Shown piece by piece: positions 52,140 through 61,102 of a DNA stretch of 64,000 nucleotides (its first letter is position 1; each line of letters begins with the position of its first letter). Source of the stretch: Desulfobacteraceae bacterium. GTDB lineage: Bacteria; Desulfobacterota; Desulfobacteria; Desulfobacterales; Desulfobacteraceae. Location: NCBI GenBank assembly GCA_024226935.1, contig JAAELK010000242.1, positions 1 to 64,000 on the forward strand, in the 5' to 3' direction. Under the pieces are notes generated by a model. That model made no database searches and had not been told where the DNA came from. It was given only the letters and a program-made list of their open reading frames with translations. Made by a program: the position numbers and the translations under genes.

Positions 52140-52880
52140 TTAATCATATTGTTGTAGTTTGCCTTCCCTTATCAGCTCTTCATAACTATCCTCGAGCTTT
52201 TTTAATATTTTTTTTGCATTTGGGGTGTTTTTGTTAATATTAAAATAACAATTCCAACGAAATAAGGGTTTGATAATTAAACCGGGTATTTGGATATCGT
52301 TTAATACTTTTTGATCAATATATTTATAATTTAATAAATACTCGGATCGTCCTCGTTGGAGCATTTCAAATGCAGATTCATGTGAGTTTGTTTCATAAAA
52401 ATTGATATTATTTTTCTTATTTCTGATCCATGCGCCCCAGTCTTTGTAAGTAAAGCCTCTGATTAGAATAACAGAATGGTTCACAAGTTCTTCTTTTGTT
52501 ACAATAGGTTTTTTATCACCGCGATGATAGATTCTCATCTCCAATGGGAACAGGGGTATCTTACTTGAAAAGCTGGATGCCTTTACTATTGGGATTGAAC
52601 TCAGGCCGTTAAAAACATGAACTTTCCCATTTGATAGATATTTGTACAATCTGGCAGCAGGATATTTATTAATAGTATATTTGATATCTGTATTTTCCAG
52701 GGTTTTTATTGTGATTTCATTCACAAAGCCTGCTGGATTTCCATTTTCATCGGTATGTGTAAGACCTGGAAAATCAAAATAGCCGACGTTTAGAACAAAA
52801 TTATCATCCTGGGCATGGCTTAAAATTACCGAAAAAAAGATTAAGAAGATCAAAAAAAGTGTTGTCAGGCTAATTTTCAT
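52140..52880 (-). CDS. Periplasmic binding-protein-like sensor subunit
   Basis: A 246-residue exported protein with a signal peptide at 1-22 (cut probably after SHA) and a family-3 solute-binding-like fold. LNVGYFDFPGLTHTDENGNPAGFVNEI is the first-lobe pattern and the closing ...KKLEDSYEELIREGKLQQYD resembles the family's final helix. The ligand residues are not conserved enough to name a substrate. No ABC permease or ATPase lies nearby, and the next gene is the large hybrid kinase, so it probably presents a ligand to that kinase. SD AGAGGAT. Confidence 0.82.
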   Translation of the reverse strand: MKISLTTLFLIFLIFFSVILSHAQDDNFVLNVGYFDFPGLTHTDENGNPAGFVNEITIKTLENTDIKYTINKYPAARLYKYLSNGKVHVFNGLSSIPIVKASSFSSKIPLFPLEMRIYHRGDKKPIVTKEELVNHSVILIRGFTYKDWGAWIRNKKNNINFYETNSHESAFEMLQRGRSEYLLNYKYIDQKVLNDIQIPGLIIKPLFRWNCYFNINKNTPNAKKILKKLEDSYEELIREGKLQQYD

Positions 52881-52905
52881 ATAATCCTCTCTTGGAAAAA
52901 GGTTT

Positions 52906-54006
52906 TTATTTTTTTTTGTATTTATTTATTGATTTTAATGTACCCTCATAGCCGATTTTTATTCCTTCATCTAGATTGGAATGATTCCAATTATAATTGA
53001 CTTTTTTGTATTGCATCTCCATCTGGATCAGTTTTATCTTTTTTTTATTTTTTTGATTGAACTCCTTTAATCTGTAGGTAAAAAGTTTGATATCGTCATC
53101 GGCTATGGTGTCAAAGGGAAGCATTACACCGATCAATGCTGATTCTATAAGATTTTTAGGAGGGGTCACCTCATTGTAGTCGGTAATTTTTACAACCCAG
53201 ATTTCATCAAGATCCTGATGTTCATCCAAAAGTACATCAAGATTGACTGTATCAATTACAGCCCCCTCGCAATACTTATATTTTTCCCCGTCAATGGTTT
53301 TATTTTCCGTATAGTGTAATACGCTTGAACCCGCCATCAGGGCATCTGCATCAATATCATTAAATTTATGCTTATAGCGGTTTATGAATATCTTTAACTC
53401 TTTTTTCGAAAGATCGTATGCATTGAGATAAACAATCTTATCCGTTTTGAATAAATGCTTAAAATCGATGTATTTATCTATAAAACTATTGCTGCTGATC
53501 AGCCCTGCAATTCCGCTTTTTTTGACTTTATATTGCAGTTCAACCATGAATCTTGCTAAAGGATTCAGGGCCATTCCTTCGCCGATGCGATAGAAATATT
53601 CATCCATCCCCTTGGGAGGATTATTCATGAGATTCCATCCAAATTCATAGATTCGCTGGGGAAGAAAAAGGTATTTATAGGTATTGAAATCAAATAATTT
53701 TTCCACCAATTTATAATAGTCGTTTAGATAGTCTATTCGAAAGACTTTATAATCTATTGGAAAGCTCTCATAGATATCATCGGGGATGAATATTTGATCC
53801 CTGAAAAATTTATCCAGAGTCTTGATTTTGTCGTTATCCTTTGCCAGGCTATTGTACAGACAACCTACCCAGCTACCGACACAGGCACACGAATAGATAT
53901 CAAAATCAATTTTATTTTCTTCAAATGCCTTTAAGGCTCCTATTTCAATTCCTGCAACCGGTCCTCCTCCCGATAATGCGATCGCTCTTTTTTTCTTTTT
54001 AGCCAT
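52906..54006 (-). CDS. Patatin-fold protein with altered catalytic dyad
   Basis: A 366-residue patatin-like (PNPLA) protein. The oxyanion loop LSGGGPVAGIEIGALKAF (residues 11-28) is intact. The nucleophile elbow, GTSAGALVGALY in relatives, aligns with CACVGSWVGCLY (40-51), which puts C42 at the serine position. The dyad aspartate motif DGG/DGA aligns with EGA (247-249), giving E247. So the Ser/Asp dyad seems to be Cys/Glu, and the protein may be a non-lipolytic or thiol-based variant. S45 is a possible alternative nucleophile. No signal peptide. Strong SD GGGAGG. First gene of the operon with the binding protein and two kinases. Confidence 0.78.
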   Translation of the reverse strand: MAKKKKRAIALSGGGPVAGIEIGALKAFEENKIDFDIYSCACVGSWVGCLYNSLAKDNDKIKTLDKFFRDQIFIPDDIYESFPIDYKVFRIDYLNDYYKLVEKLFDFNTYKYLFLPQRIYEFGWNLMNNPPKGMDEYFYRIGEGMALNPLARFMVELQYKVKKSGIAGLISSNSFIDKYIDFKHLFKTDKIVYLNAYDLSKKELKIFINRYKHKFNDIDADALMAGSSVLHYTENKTIDGEKYKYCEGAVIDTVNLDVLLDEHQDLDEIWVVKITDYNEVTPPKNLIESALIGVMLPFDTIADDDIKLFTYRLKEFNQKNKKKIKLIQMEMQYKKVNYNWNHSNLDEGIKIGYEGTLKSINKYKKK

Positions 54007-54627
54007 AGTCGCCTCCCAGCAAGTAAATGTTTAAAGGTTATTGCTGTTTTCATGGTTCTATTCTTTTTGGATAAGCCAAATTGTGACCCCCTGTAAAATT
54101 TAAAGCGATACCATCAAACAGCCATGATTATCCGGTAACAGTGAGGACGAGGACAGGCAGAATCTGGGAGCAGCTACTGGTGGTATTTAATTTGATCATA
54201 AATACTCAAATATCCCATGTAATTTACTGCTCAAGTAAAGAAAAACCTTTTGATAATAGTCAAAATAGCTAATAGGCTAAGAAGGATCAAATTGTCAGAT
54301 CGTAAATGAATTTAATATATAAACTATATATGCCTGCCTTAAAGCTGTCAAGCCAGAATCCAGCACCTAAAACCCATGGACGATCTTTTTAGATATTTAT
54401 TTAAAATCAAGTCAAAAATTTTTCCTGGAAAATTGTTGGTTCTCTTGTTGGTATCAGCTTTTACAGGTCCAAATGCTTGCGAATGCTAATTTTTAGGTGT
54501 AATTATCTTGTAGTGATATGAAAAATTAGATAAATTGTCGTGATGATAGATATTTATCTTAAATTTTATGTTTGCCGGAATAAGACTTAGGTATGATTAA
54601 CGTTATCAAAACAGGAAGATAAGTACC
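54007..54627. other. Long non-coding region before the PurF-like gene
   Basis: A 621-bp AT-rich gap without a supported gene. Close to the PurF-like gene it holds two overlapping inverted repeats: CTAATTTTT (54486-54494) with AAAAATTAG (54521-54529), and AGATAAAT (54528-54535) with ATTTATCT (54552-54559). They could form alternative stems in a leader. No known riboswitch class is recognised. The part at about 54090-54190 is less AT-rich and may be a decayed gene, but I cannot identify it. Confidence 0.45.
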
Positions 54628-56031
54628 ATGGGTGGTTTTTTCGGATGCGCAGCAACCAAGACATGTAATAAGGAACTTTTTTATGGAACCGATTATTTGT
54701 CCCATTTGGGAACCAAGCGGGGTGGGCTTGCCACAGTGGGAAAAAATGGATTTCAGCGGTCGATTCATAGTCTGGAAAATGCCTATTTCAGGTCCAAATT
54801 TGAGGCTGATATTGATAATCTGACAGGTCATATGGGGATTGGTATTATCTCAGATATGGATTCCCAACCCATCATCATCCATAGCCATCTGGGAACATTT
54901 GCCCTGGTTACTGTGGGAAAGATCGTTAACCTGGCAGAACTTGCCAAAGAGGCTCTTGATCGGCATGTCCATTTTGCGGAAACAAGCCAGGGGGATATCA
55001 ATCCCACCGAGCTTGTGGCCACCTTGATCTGTGACGCGCCTTCCTTTGAAGAGGGAATTAAAAATGCCCAGGATAAAATCATGGGTTCTTGTTCCATGCT
55101 GGTATTGACAGTTTCTGGTATTTTTGCTGCCCGGGACCGGTTGGGGAGAACTCCCATTGTCATTGGAAAACGGGAGAATGCCTTTGCCGCCAGTTCTGAA
55201 TCCAGTGCCTTTTCCAACCTGGGTTTTGAGGTGGAATATTATCTGGGACCCGGTGAAATCATCTTGATGACTTCCGGGGGAATGGAGAAGGTACAGGCTC
55301 CAGGGGAAAAAATGCAGGTTTGTTCTTTTTTGTGGGTTTACTATGGATATCCTGTCTCTTCCTATGAAGGTATCAATACGGAACAGGTTCGGTATAATTG
55401 CGGGGCTGCTTTGGCCCGCAATGAGGTGGAAAATGCAGATCTTGTGGCAGGTATCCCAGATTCTGGTATCGGTCATGCCATTGGGTTTGCCAATGAAAGT
55501 AAGTTGCCGTATATGCGACCCTATGTGAAATATACTCCTACCTGGCCTCGAAGTTTCATGCCCCAGAACCAGGCCATGCGGGATCTTGTAGCCAGGATGA
55601 AGCTTATCCCCATCAGGGAAATTATCCAGGGTCGCAGGATAATTTTTTGTGATGATTCCGTAGTCCGGGGAACCCAGCTCCAGGACAATACCCAGATATT
55701 GTATGAATATGGGGCAAAAGAGGTTCACATGCGTATTGCCTGCCCCTGCCTGATTCATCCCTGTGAGTTTTTGAATTTTTCAACTTCCAGATCTACCCTG
55801 GACCTGGCTGGGCGTAAAGCCATTTATGAGATGGAGGGAACCGAAGATATTGATTTAAGTGAATATGCAGTTGATGGATCTCAAAAGCATCAAGATATGG
55901 TTGCCCACATTTGTGAAAGTTTGGGCCTGACCAGTCTTCGGTATCAAAAACTTGAGGATCTGGTGGCGGCCATTGGGCTTCCCAAAGAAAAATTGTGTAC
56001 CCATTGCTGGGATAATTCCAGTTATTTTTAA
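54628..56031 (+). CDS. PurF-like amidophosphoribosyltransferase lacking Cys1
   Basis: A 467-residue protein with the PurF layout: an Ntn glutaminase domain (about 1-235) and a phosphoribosyltransferase domain (about 240-450) with an intact PRPP loop IIFCDDSVVRGTQ (338-350). In true PurF the residue after Met or propeptide is the catalytic Cys (CGIxGI). Here the N-terminus is MGGFFGCAA, so Gly replaces it and glutamine hydrolysis is doubtful. A related MGGFFG-type group exists in other anaerobes. Cysteines C232, C379 (HPC), C457 and C460 (CTHC) sit where Bacillus-type PurF binds its 4Fe-4S cluster. The role may be ammonia-dependent transfer or a different PRPP reaction. SD AGGAAG. Confidence 0.82.
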   Translation: MGGFFGCAATKTCNKELFYGTDYLSHLGTKRGGLATVGKNGFQRSIHSLENAYFRSKFEADIDNLTGHMGIGIISDMDSQPIIIHSHLGTFALVTVGKIVNLAELAKEALDRHVHFAETSQGDINPTELVATLICDAPSFEEGIKNAQDKIMGSCSMLVLTVSGIFAARDRLGRTPIVIGKRENAFAASSESSAFSNLGFEVEYYLGPGEIILMTSGGMEKVQAPGEKMQVCSFLWVYYGYPVSSYEGINTEQVRYNCGAALARNEVENADLVAGIPDSGIGHAIGFANESKLPYMRPYVKYTPTWPRSFMPQNQAMRDLVARMKLIPIREIIQGRRIIFCDDSVVRGTQLQDNTQILYEYGAKEVHMRIACPCLIHPCEFLNFSTSRSTLDLAGRKAIYEMEGTEDIDLSEYAVDGSQKHQDMVAHICESLGLTSLRYQKLEDLVAAIGLPKEKLCTHCWDNSSYF

Positions 56032-56069
56032 GGGCAAATATGGGGCAGGAAAGATAAGGGAGGACCATT

Positions 56070-56849
56070 TTGTTTATTGATTCACATTGTCATCTCCATG
56101 ATGCCAGAATATATAAGGAGGTCCCGGAGATTGTGGCCAGGGCTAAAAAGGTAGGTGTTCAATATATGGTATCTTGTGCCACCATGGAAGAAAACTTTCA
56201 CCGGACTGCAGGGCTTGCTTCGGCCCATGCCGCTGTGATTCCCTGCTTTGGTATTCATCCCTGGTTTATTGATAATCTGTCTGAAAACTGGCAGCAGGAG
56301 CTTGAAACTTTCCTTATTGACCCCGGGGCTGGAATTGGTGAAACAGGGCTGGATTTTATGGATCAAAGTGCTGATCGGGATCTTCAGATCCAGGTTTTTT
56401 CCCATCACATAGGTCTTGCAAGAGAGCTTGAAAGGCCTATCAATATTCATATTCGAAAAGCCTGGGCTCCCTTTATTCATTTGTTGAAAAAAATTGGTCC
56501 TTTAAAAACCCCGGGTGTGATTCATTCCTATTCCGGGTCTGCAGATATGGTTCCCTTGTTTGAAAAATATAATTTATATATTTCTTTTTCGGGCGCTGTG
56601 ACCCGGCTCCATGCCAGAAAGGTGATTAAATCCATGGCGGCAGTGTCAAGGGACAGGCTTGTGCTTGAGACCGATGCCCCGGATATCTATCCAACTCTTT
56701 CAGATGCCGGGGAAAATAAGTTGAATGAACCAAAGAACTTGCCGGCCATTGCACAAATTGCTGCCGGAAGATTGCATATGGGGTTTGAAGAATTTGTGAA
56801 TCGTGCGTATAATAACGGGTTAATTTTATTTGAATCAATTTTGCCTTAG
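56070..56849 (+). CDS. tatD: TatD-family metal-dependent hydrolase
   Basis: A 259-residue TIM-barrel metallohydrolase of the TatD/YcfH group, which includes DNases and D-aminoacyl-tRNA deacylase-like activities. FIDSHCHLHD at the N-terminus, GIHPWFI, the Glu in IGETGLDF, INIHIRKA, IHSYSG and LETDAPD supply the metal ligands in the usual order. The start codon is TTG, chosen because GGGAGG lies at ideal spacing and the family N-terminus begins right after it. It follows the PurF-like gene by 38 bp and precedes tcdA by 29 bp. Confidence 0.88.
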   Translation: MFIDSHCHLHDARIYKEVPEIVARAKKVGVQYMVSCATMEENFHRTAGLASAHAAVIPCFGIHPWFIDNLSENWQQELETFLIDPGAGIGETGLDFMDQSADRDLQIQVFSHHIGLARELERPINIHIRKAWAPFIHLLKKIGPLKTPGVIHSYSGSADMVPLFEKYNLYISFSGAVTRLHARKVIKSMAAVSRDRLVLETDAPDIYPTLSDAGENKLNEPKNLPAIAQIAAGRLHMGFEEFVNRAYNNGLILFESILP

Positions 56850-56878
56850 AAGGTTTAAAGAAAATATAAAAGGATAGT

Positions 56879-57613
56879 ATGAATCAGTTTGCCCGCACAG
56901 AACAGTTATTGGGTCTTGAGGCCATGGAGAAAATTAAAAATGCCAGGGTAGCGGTATTTGGCCTGGGAGCGGTGGGCTCTTTTGCCACAGAAGCTCTGGC
57001 CCGGGCCGGGGTTGGATATCTGCGCCTGGTTGATTTTGATCGAGTGGATGCCTCTAATATCAACCGTCAGCTTTACGCTTTAAATTCCACTATTGGCCGG
57101 AAAAAAGCAAAGCTTGCCCGGGAGAGGGTGTGTGATATTAATCCCCTTTGTAAGGTGGATGTTCAAGATACTTTTGTTAATGCCGAAAGTTTAACCGATC
57201 TTTTGTCCCGGGATCTGGATGTGGTTGTGGATGCCATTGACGGACTTAATTCAAAGGTTAATCTGATTTTCAGTGCTGTAAGTATGGGATTGCCCGTGGT
57301 CTCCAGCATGGGGGCAGGGGGGAAAACCGATATTTCAATGATAAAAACGGGGGATATTTCCCAGACCTGTGTATGTCCCCTGGCCCGTGTGGTGCGCCAG
57401 CGTCTGCACCGCCGGGGAGTGTATGAAGGAATACGTTGTGTTTATTCCATTGAAAAAGCTTTGAACAAACAACCCTATAAACAAGCTGATGCGGTGGATG
57501 CCCTGTCCACCCATGGACGATCCCGGCCTCCCATTGGTACCATTGCCTGGGTACCGGGGGGCTTTGGACTCAACATGGCATCTGAGGTTGTCACTATTAT
57601 CACCCGGCCATGA
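56879..57613 (+). CDS. tcdA: tRNA threonylcarbamoyladenosine dehydratase TcdA
   Basis: A 244-residue E1-like ATP-dependent enzyme that cyclises t6A37 in tRNA to ct6A. The adenylate-binding Rossmann loop VFGLGAVGSFATEALARAGVG, VDFDRVDASNINRQ, the metal/ATP region DAIDGLNSKV and the closing PGGFGLNMASEV are characteristic of TcdA/YgdL rather than ThiF or MoeB. The substituent cysteine pairs of ThiF are absent. AAAGGA precedes the ATG. It is likely cotranscribed with tatD. Confidence 0.92.
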   Translation: MNQFARTEQLLGLEAMEKIKNARVAVFGLGAVGSFATEALARAGVGYLRLVDFDRVDASNINRQLYALNSTIGRKKAKLARERVCDINPLCKVDVQDTFVNAESLTDLLSRDLDVVVDAIDGLNSKVNLIFSAVSMGLPVVSSMGAGGKTDISMIKTGDISQTCVCPLARVVRQRLHRRGVYEGIRCVYSIEKALNKQPYKQADAVDALSTHGRSRPPIGTIAWVPGGFGLNMASEVVTIITRP

Positions 57614-57909
57614 TATCGGGGAATCAAGGTTTATCTGGGAATGGCCCTGGGTAATAAAATGAAATTTGGAGCTTTACCGGACCCTGGAAAGTGTTTTATA
57701 TTACTTTGTTTACGTTTTATTGGGTCAGTAAATTTTTATTTTTATATGGAATGGATCTTCTCAAATGCCCACAGAGCCGTGAGTCCGGGGCAATTTTATG
57801 ATTCCAGATAATTAGAAAACCTTTGAAAATGGATGTATTTGCGGTTGATATTGGGAAAATGCAGTGATAATGGATAGATCAAAGAAAAGATAACCATAAG
57901 GGAGAACCA
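57614..57909. other. Intergenic region between tcdA and the SH3 gene
   Basis: About 296 bp with no supported gene. A T-rich block around 57690-57745 may hold a promoter for the SH3-nadB pair. I see no clear hairpin terminator. Confidence 0.4.
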
Positions 57910-58530
57910 ATGAATATGAGAAAAATGATGAGATTTTTAGTTTTTATCTGCCTTTCAGGATGGGTATGTGCGGGGCCTCTGGTGGCCCAATCCATATATG
58001 TCAGCGGTATTACAAAAATCACCATGCGAACAGGTCCCGGGGTTGAACATAAGATTGTTGCCATGCTGACTTCCGGTTCCAAACTTGAGACCATAGAGTA
58101 CCAGCAAGCCTGGTCCCACGTAAGGACTCAAAATAATAAGACCGGGTGGGTGTTGTCACGGTTTTTGACCCAAAAAGTTCCCCAGACATTGTTGGTAAAG
58201 CAATTGCAAAAGGAAAATGAACGTCTGGTGGGCGTACTTGAACAAACCGAGGGAAAAAATTTGGCACTGGTAGAAAAAAATTCCTCTTTATTGGGTATTG
58301 AGGCAAAGTATAAAAAACTTGAGCAGGCATCAGCTGATTTTTTAAAATTGAATGAAAGTTATAAAGAGCTTACCAAGCAGTCCCAGGATCAGCAAAATCA
58401 TATTCTCACACTTGAAAAAAATCTGAATAATGAAGAAAAAATATGGTTCCTCAGTGGTGCTGGCGTTTTTATTGTCGGATTGATTATTGGATTGAGTACC
58501 CGTAAAAATAAAAGAAGTTCTTTGTTATGA
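57910..58530 (+). CDS. YgiM-like SH3 domain protein with C-terminal anchor
   Basis: A 206-residue envelope protein with the same layout and length as E. coli YgiM (TIGR04211). Signal peptide (about 1-26), one bacterial SH3 domain (about 28-90, ITMRTGPGVEHKIVAML), a coiled coil (about 95-175) and a C-terminal membrane anchor (about 178-198, FLSGAGVFIVGLIIGL) followed by a basic tail. It probably sits in the periplasm, held to the inner membrane. Function unknown; SH3b domains often bind peptidoglycan or proteins. Its stop overlaps the nadB start (ATGA), which suggests coupling. SD AAGGGAG. Confidence 0.88.
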   Translation: MNMRKMMRFLVFICLSGWVCAGPLVAQSIYVSGITKITMRTGPGVEHKIVAMLTSGSKLETIEYQQAWSHVRTQNNKTGWVLSRFLTQKVPQTLLVKQLQKENERLVGVLEQTEGKNLALVEKNSSLLGIEAKYKKLEQASADFLKLNESYKELTKQSQDQQNHILTLEKNLNNEEKIWFLSGAGVFIVGLIIGLSTRKNKRSSLL

Positions 58531-60146
58531 TGAAGAAAACGGATTTTTTAGTTATCGGCAGTGGTATTGCCGGCCTGAGCTACGCATTGAAGGTGGCAGA
58601 GTTTGGAAAGGTCACCATTGTGACTAAAAAAAAAATTCAAAAAACTAATACCGCCCTGGCCCAGGGCGGCGTGGCCGGGGTTTTTAGTGATCTTGATTCC
58701 TTTGATCTTCATATAAAAGATACCATGGATGCGGGGGCAGGTCTTTGTACTGAAGATGTGGTAAAAATGGTGGTGGAAAACGGACCCGGGCGTATCATGG
58801 AATTGGTTCGCCAGGGGGCCCGTTTTAATATGGATGGCCAGGGTGAGTACGATTTTGCTTTGGGTAAGGAAGGGGGGCATTCTGCCAACCGGATTGTGTT
58901 TGCCCAGGATCTTACCGGTAAGGAAATTGAAGATACCCTGGTGGCAAAGGTCGAAAATAATGAGAATATCACTATATTGGAAGATCACATCGCCGTTAAT
59001 CTGATTAGATCTTCCACCAGTCCCAGAAACGCTCTTGCGCTCCCCCAGAGTGAAAACATCTGTTGTGGTGCCTATGTCTTGAATAATAAAACCGGAAAAA
59101 TAGAGACCTTTTATTCGGGTATAACCCTGCTTGCTACAGGGGGCGCCAGCAAGGTATATCTTTACACTTCCAACCCGGATATAGCTACAGGAGATGGTAT
59201 TGCCATGGCGTACAGGGCAGGTGCATCCGTGGCAAATCTTGAGTTTGTTCAGTTTCATCCCACCTGTCTGTATCATCCCGAAGCTAAGAATTTTTTGATT
59301 TCAGAAGCTGTCAGGGGAGAGGGTGCTTTTTTAATCGATGAAAAGGGAGCCCGGTTCATGGATGAATATTCCCCGGACAAGGAACTTGCCTGTAGGGATG
59401 TTGTGGCAAGGGCCATTGATAATGAATTAAAAAAAACGGGGGCAGACTCCGTTTTTTTGGATATCTCCCATAAAGATCCAGATTTTATAAAAAAAAGATT
59501 TCCCAATATCTATGCCAAGTGTCTGGAATATGGCATTGATATGACAAAAGAGCCCATTCCAGTAGTTCCAGCTGCCCATTACATGTGTGGAGGGGTGGCC
59601 ACGGATTTGAATGGAAAAACCGATGTTCAACGGCTTTATGCGGTGGGGGAAACAGCCTGCACCGGTCTTCATGGAGCCAATCGTTTGGCATCCAATTCAT
59701 TGCTGGAAGCCTTGGTCTATTCTCATAATGCTTATAAATCTTCCCTTGGGGAGTTTAAAGCCCTTGATAAAAAAATCACCATGACCTTGGATCTTTGGGA
59801 TGAAACCAATACCAGTGATAGTGATGAAGCCATTGTGGTATCCCATAATTGGGATGAGATCAGGCGGCTCATGTGGAATTATGTGGGGATTGTCCGGTCC
59901 GATAAGCGGCTGGAAAGAGCTAAGCGAAGGATTGAAAACATCCAGCAGGAGATCAATGAGTATTATTGGGATTTTAAAGTGACCGCTGACCTGATTGAGC
60001 TTCGGAACCTGGCAACGGTGGCTGAATTAATTATTCAATCTGCTCTGGTTCGTAAAGAAAGCCGGGGACTTCATTATAATATCGAATACCCCGGCCGGGA
60101 TGATGGGAACTGGCTTTGCTCCACCATTCTCAAAAAACAGTTTTAA
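58527..60146 (+). CDS. nadB: L-aspartate oxidase NadB
   Basis: A 539-residue FAD enzyme that oxidises L-aspartate to iminoaspartate, the first step of NAD synthesis. The FAD-binding motif VIGSGIAGLSYAL is at the N-terminus. TALAQGGVAGV, FVQFHPTCL, the Arg-rich SEAVRGEGAFL, AAHYMCGGV and GANRLASNSLLEALVY are conserved family stretches. In an anaerobe fumarate is the likely electron acceptor. nadA and nadC are not adjacent. The ATG overlaps the stop of the SH3 gene. Confidence 0.96.
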   Translation: MMKKTDFLVIGSGIAGLSYALKVAEFGKVTIVTKKKIQKTNTALAQGGVAGVFSDLDSFDLHIKDTMDAGAGLCTEDVVKMVVENGPGRIMELVRQGARFNMDGQGEYDFALGKEGGHSANRIVFAQDLTGKEIEDTLVAKVENNENITILEDHIAVNLIRSSTSPRNALALPQSENICCGAYVLNNKTGKIETFYSGITLLATGGASKVYLYTSNPDIATGDGIAMAYRAGASVANLEFVQFHPTCLYHPEAKNFLISEAVRGEGAFLIDEKGARFMDEYSPDKELACRDVVARAIDNELKKTGADSVFLDISHKDPDFIKKRFPNIYAKCLEYGIDMTKEPIPVVPAAHYMCGGVATDLNGKTDVQRLYAVGETACTGLHGANRLASNSLLEALVYSHNAYKSSLGEFKALDKKITMTLDLWDETNTSDSDEAIVVSHNWDEIRRLMWNYVGIVRSDKRLERAKRRIENIQQEINEYYWDFKVTADLIELRNLATVAELIIQSALVRKESRGLHYNIEYPGRDDGNWLCSTILKKQF

Positions 60147-60175
60147 AGATTAAAAATCAGGTTTTAAGCTTTTGT

Positions 60176-60838
60176 CTATTTTCCGTCCGATTTTCTATAT
60201 TCAGTGATAAATTTTTTGATATGCTTTACATAGGGGATCATGACCATGAGTACAATGGCGCCGAAGACATATTGGATCATGTGGAAGCGTTGTTCCAGGA
60301 AGTCAAAGCCCAGGTCCCAGATAATATTGGCGGCCAGTGTTCCAAGAGCCGTGGCCGAAAAAGTTCTGATAAGACCAAGATTGAGCATATAACCGATAAT
60401 AGATCCTACAACAGGTCCTGTCATTGGCAGAGGGGCCATGACAAAAAGAAAAATACCGATCCACCCGTAGGCTTTGAGTTTTTCTTTTTTTTCCATGGCT
60501 TTTTCAGCCAATTTTTCCATTACTTTTTTGATCCATTCCACTTTCAGATAGTTGGTGGTACTCAGAACAAAACCTGAATAGGTAAAGCAAACGATCAAAA
60601 CTTCGAGGAAAAAATTATAGGTAATGGTTGTGAAATGGCCAAATCCGTTGAGGATGCACAGGCCGATACCACCGGCACGACTACCTACAAGATGGGCTAT
60701 GAATACAAAAAAAAGCGTTTTCGTTGTATCAAAGTCTAGGAATGCATAAATACTGAGAAAAATCAAAAGCACCACGGTCAGAATGATGCCGGTTAAAAGT
60801 AGTCTGCCCTCAAAGGTTCGAAATAAAGTTTTTTTCAT
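60176..60838 (-). CDS. Small multidrug-export family (COG2426) membrane protein
   Basis: A 220-residue membrane protein with about five hydrophobic segments (about 12-33, 39-60, 72-93, 124-147, 187-204) and a charged cytoplasmic stretch (VMEKLAEKAMEKKEKLKAYG) between the third and fourth. GIFLFVMAPLPMTGPVVGSIIGYML is the family signature region. The export label is inherited from the family and the real substrate is unknown. It is convergent with nadB and has no clear SD. Confidence 0.78.
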   Translation of the reverse strand: MKKTLFRTFEGRLLLTGIILTVVLLIFLSIYAFLDFDTTKTLFFVFIAHLVGSRAGGIGLCILNGFGHFTTITYNFFLEVLIVCFTYSGFVLSTTNYLKVEWIKKVMEKLAEKAMEKKEKLKAYGWIGIFLFVMAPLPMTGPVVGSIIGYMLNLGLIRTFSATALGTLAANIIWDLGFDFLEQRFHMIQYVFGAIVLMVMIPYVKHIKKFITEYRKSDGK

Positions 60839-60996
60839 TTGTGTTTGGCAACCATAATTAATAAGGGGAGAAAACCCCGATTATCTGTTAATAAGTTAAG
60901 AATCTTTATTTTATTTGAGCCAGAGGCTTTATAAAGTAAGCTATAAAGATTGTCAAGAAGATGGCATATATTTAAAATATCAGGAAATTTATTTAA

Positions 60997-61017
60997 AATC
61001 TACCCTTCGGGTCGATT
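60997..61017 (-). terminator. Candidate terminator after ubiE
   Basis: AATC.ACCC / GGGT.GATT form an interrupted stem around TTC. On the minus strand it is followed by TTTTAAATAAATTT. A second small palindrome GAGTCCTGACTC (61023-61034) lies between it and the ubiE stop. Confidence 0.45.
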
Positions 61018-61102
61018 CTTTGGAGTCCTGACTCTTAAAAATTTAATATAGGTATTACGTTTTTATTACAAATTCCGGTCATAAGGTTCGGTTTAAAAGG
61101 CA

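Noticed and set aside
54090-54190. Possible decayed gene or transposon fragment upstream of the PurF-like gene
   Set aside because: Only a short frame is open, and I could not match it to any family.
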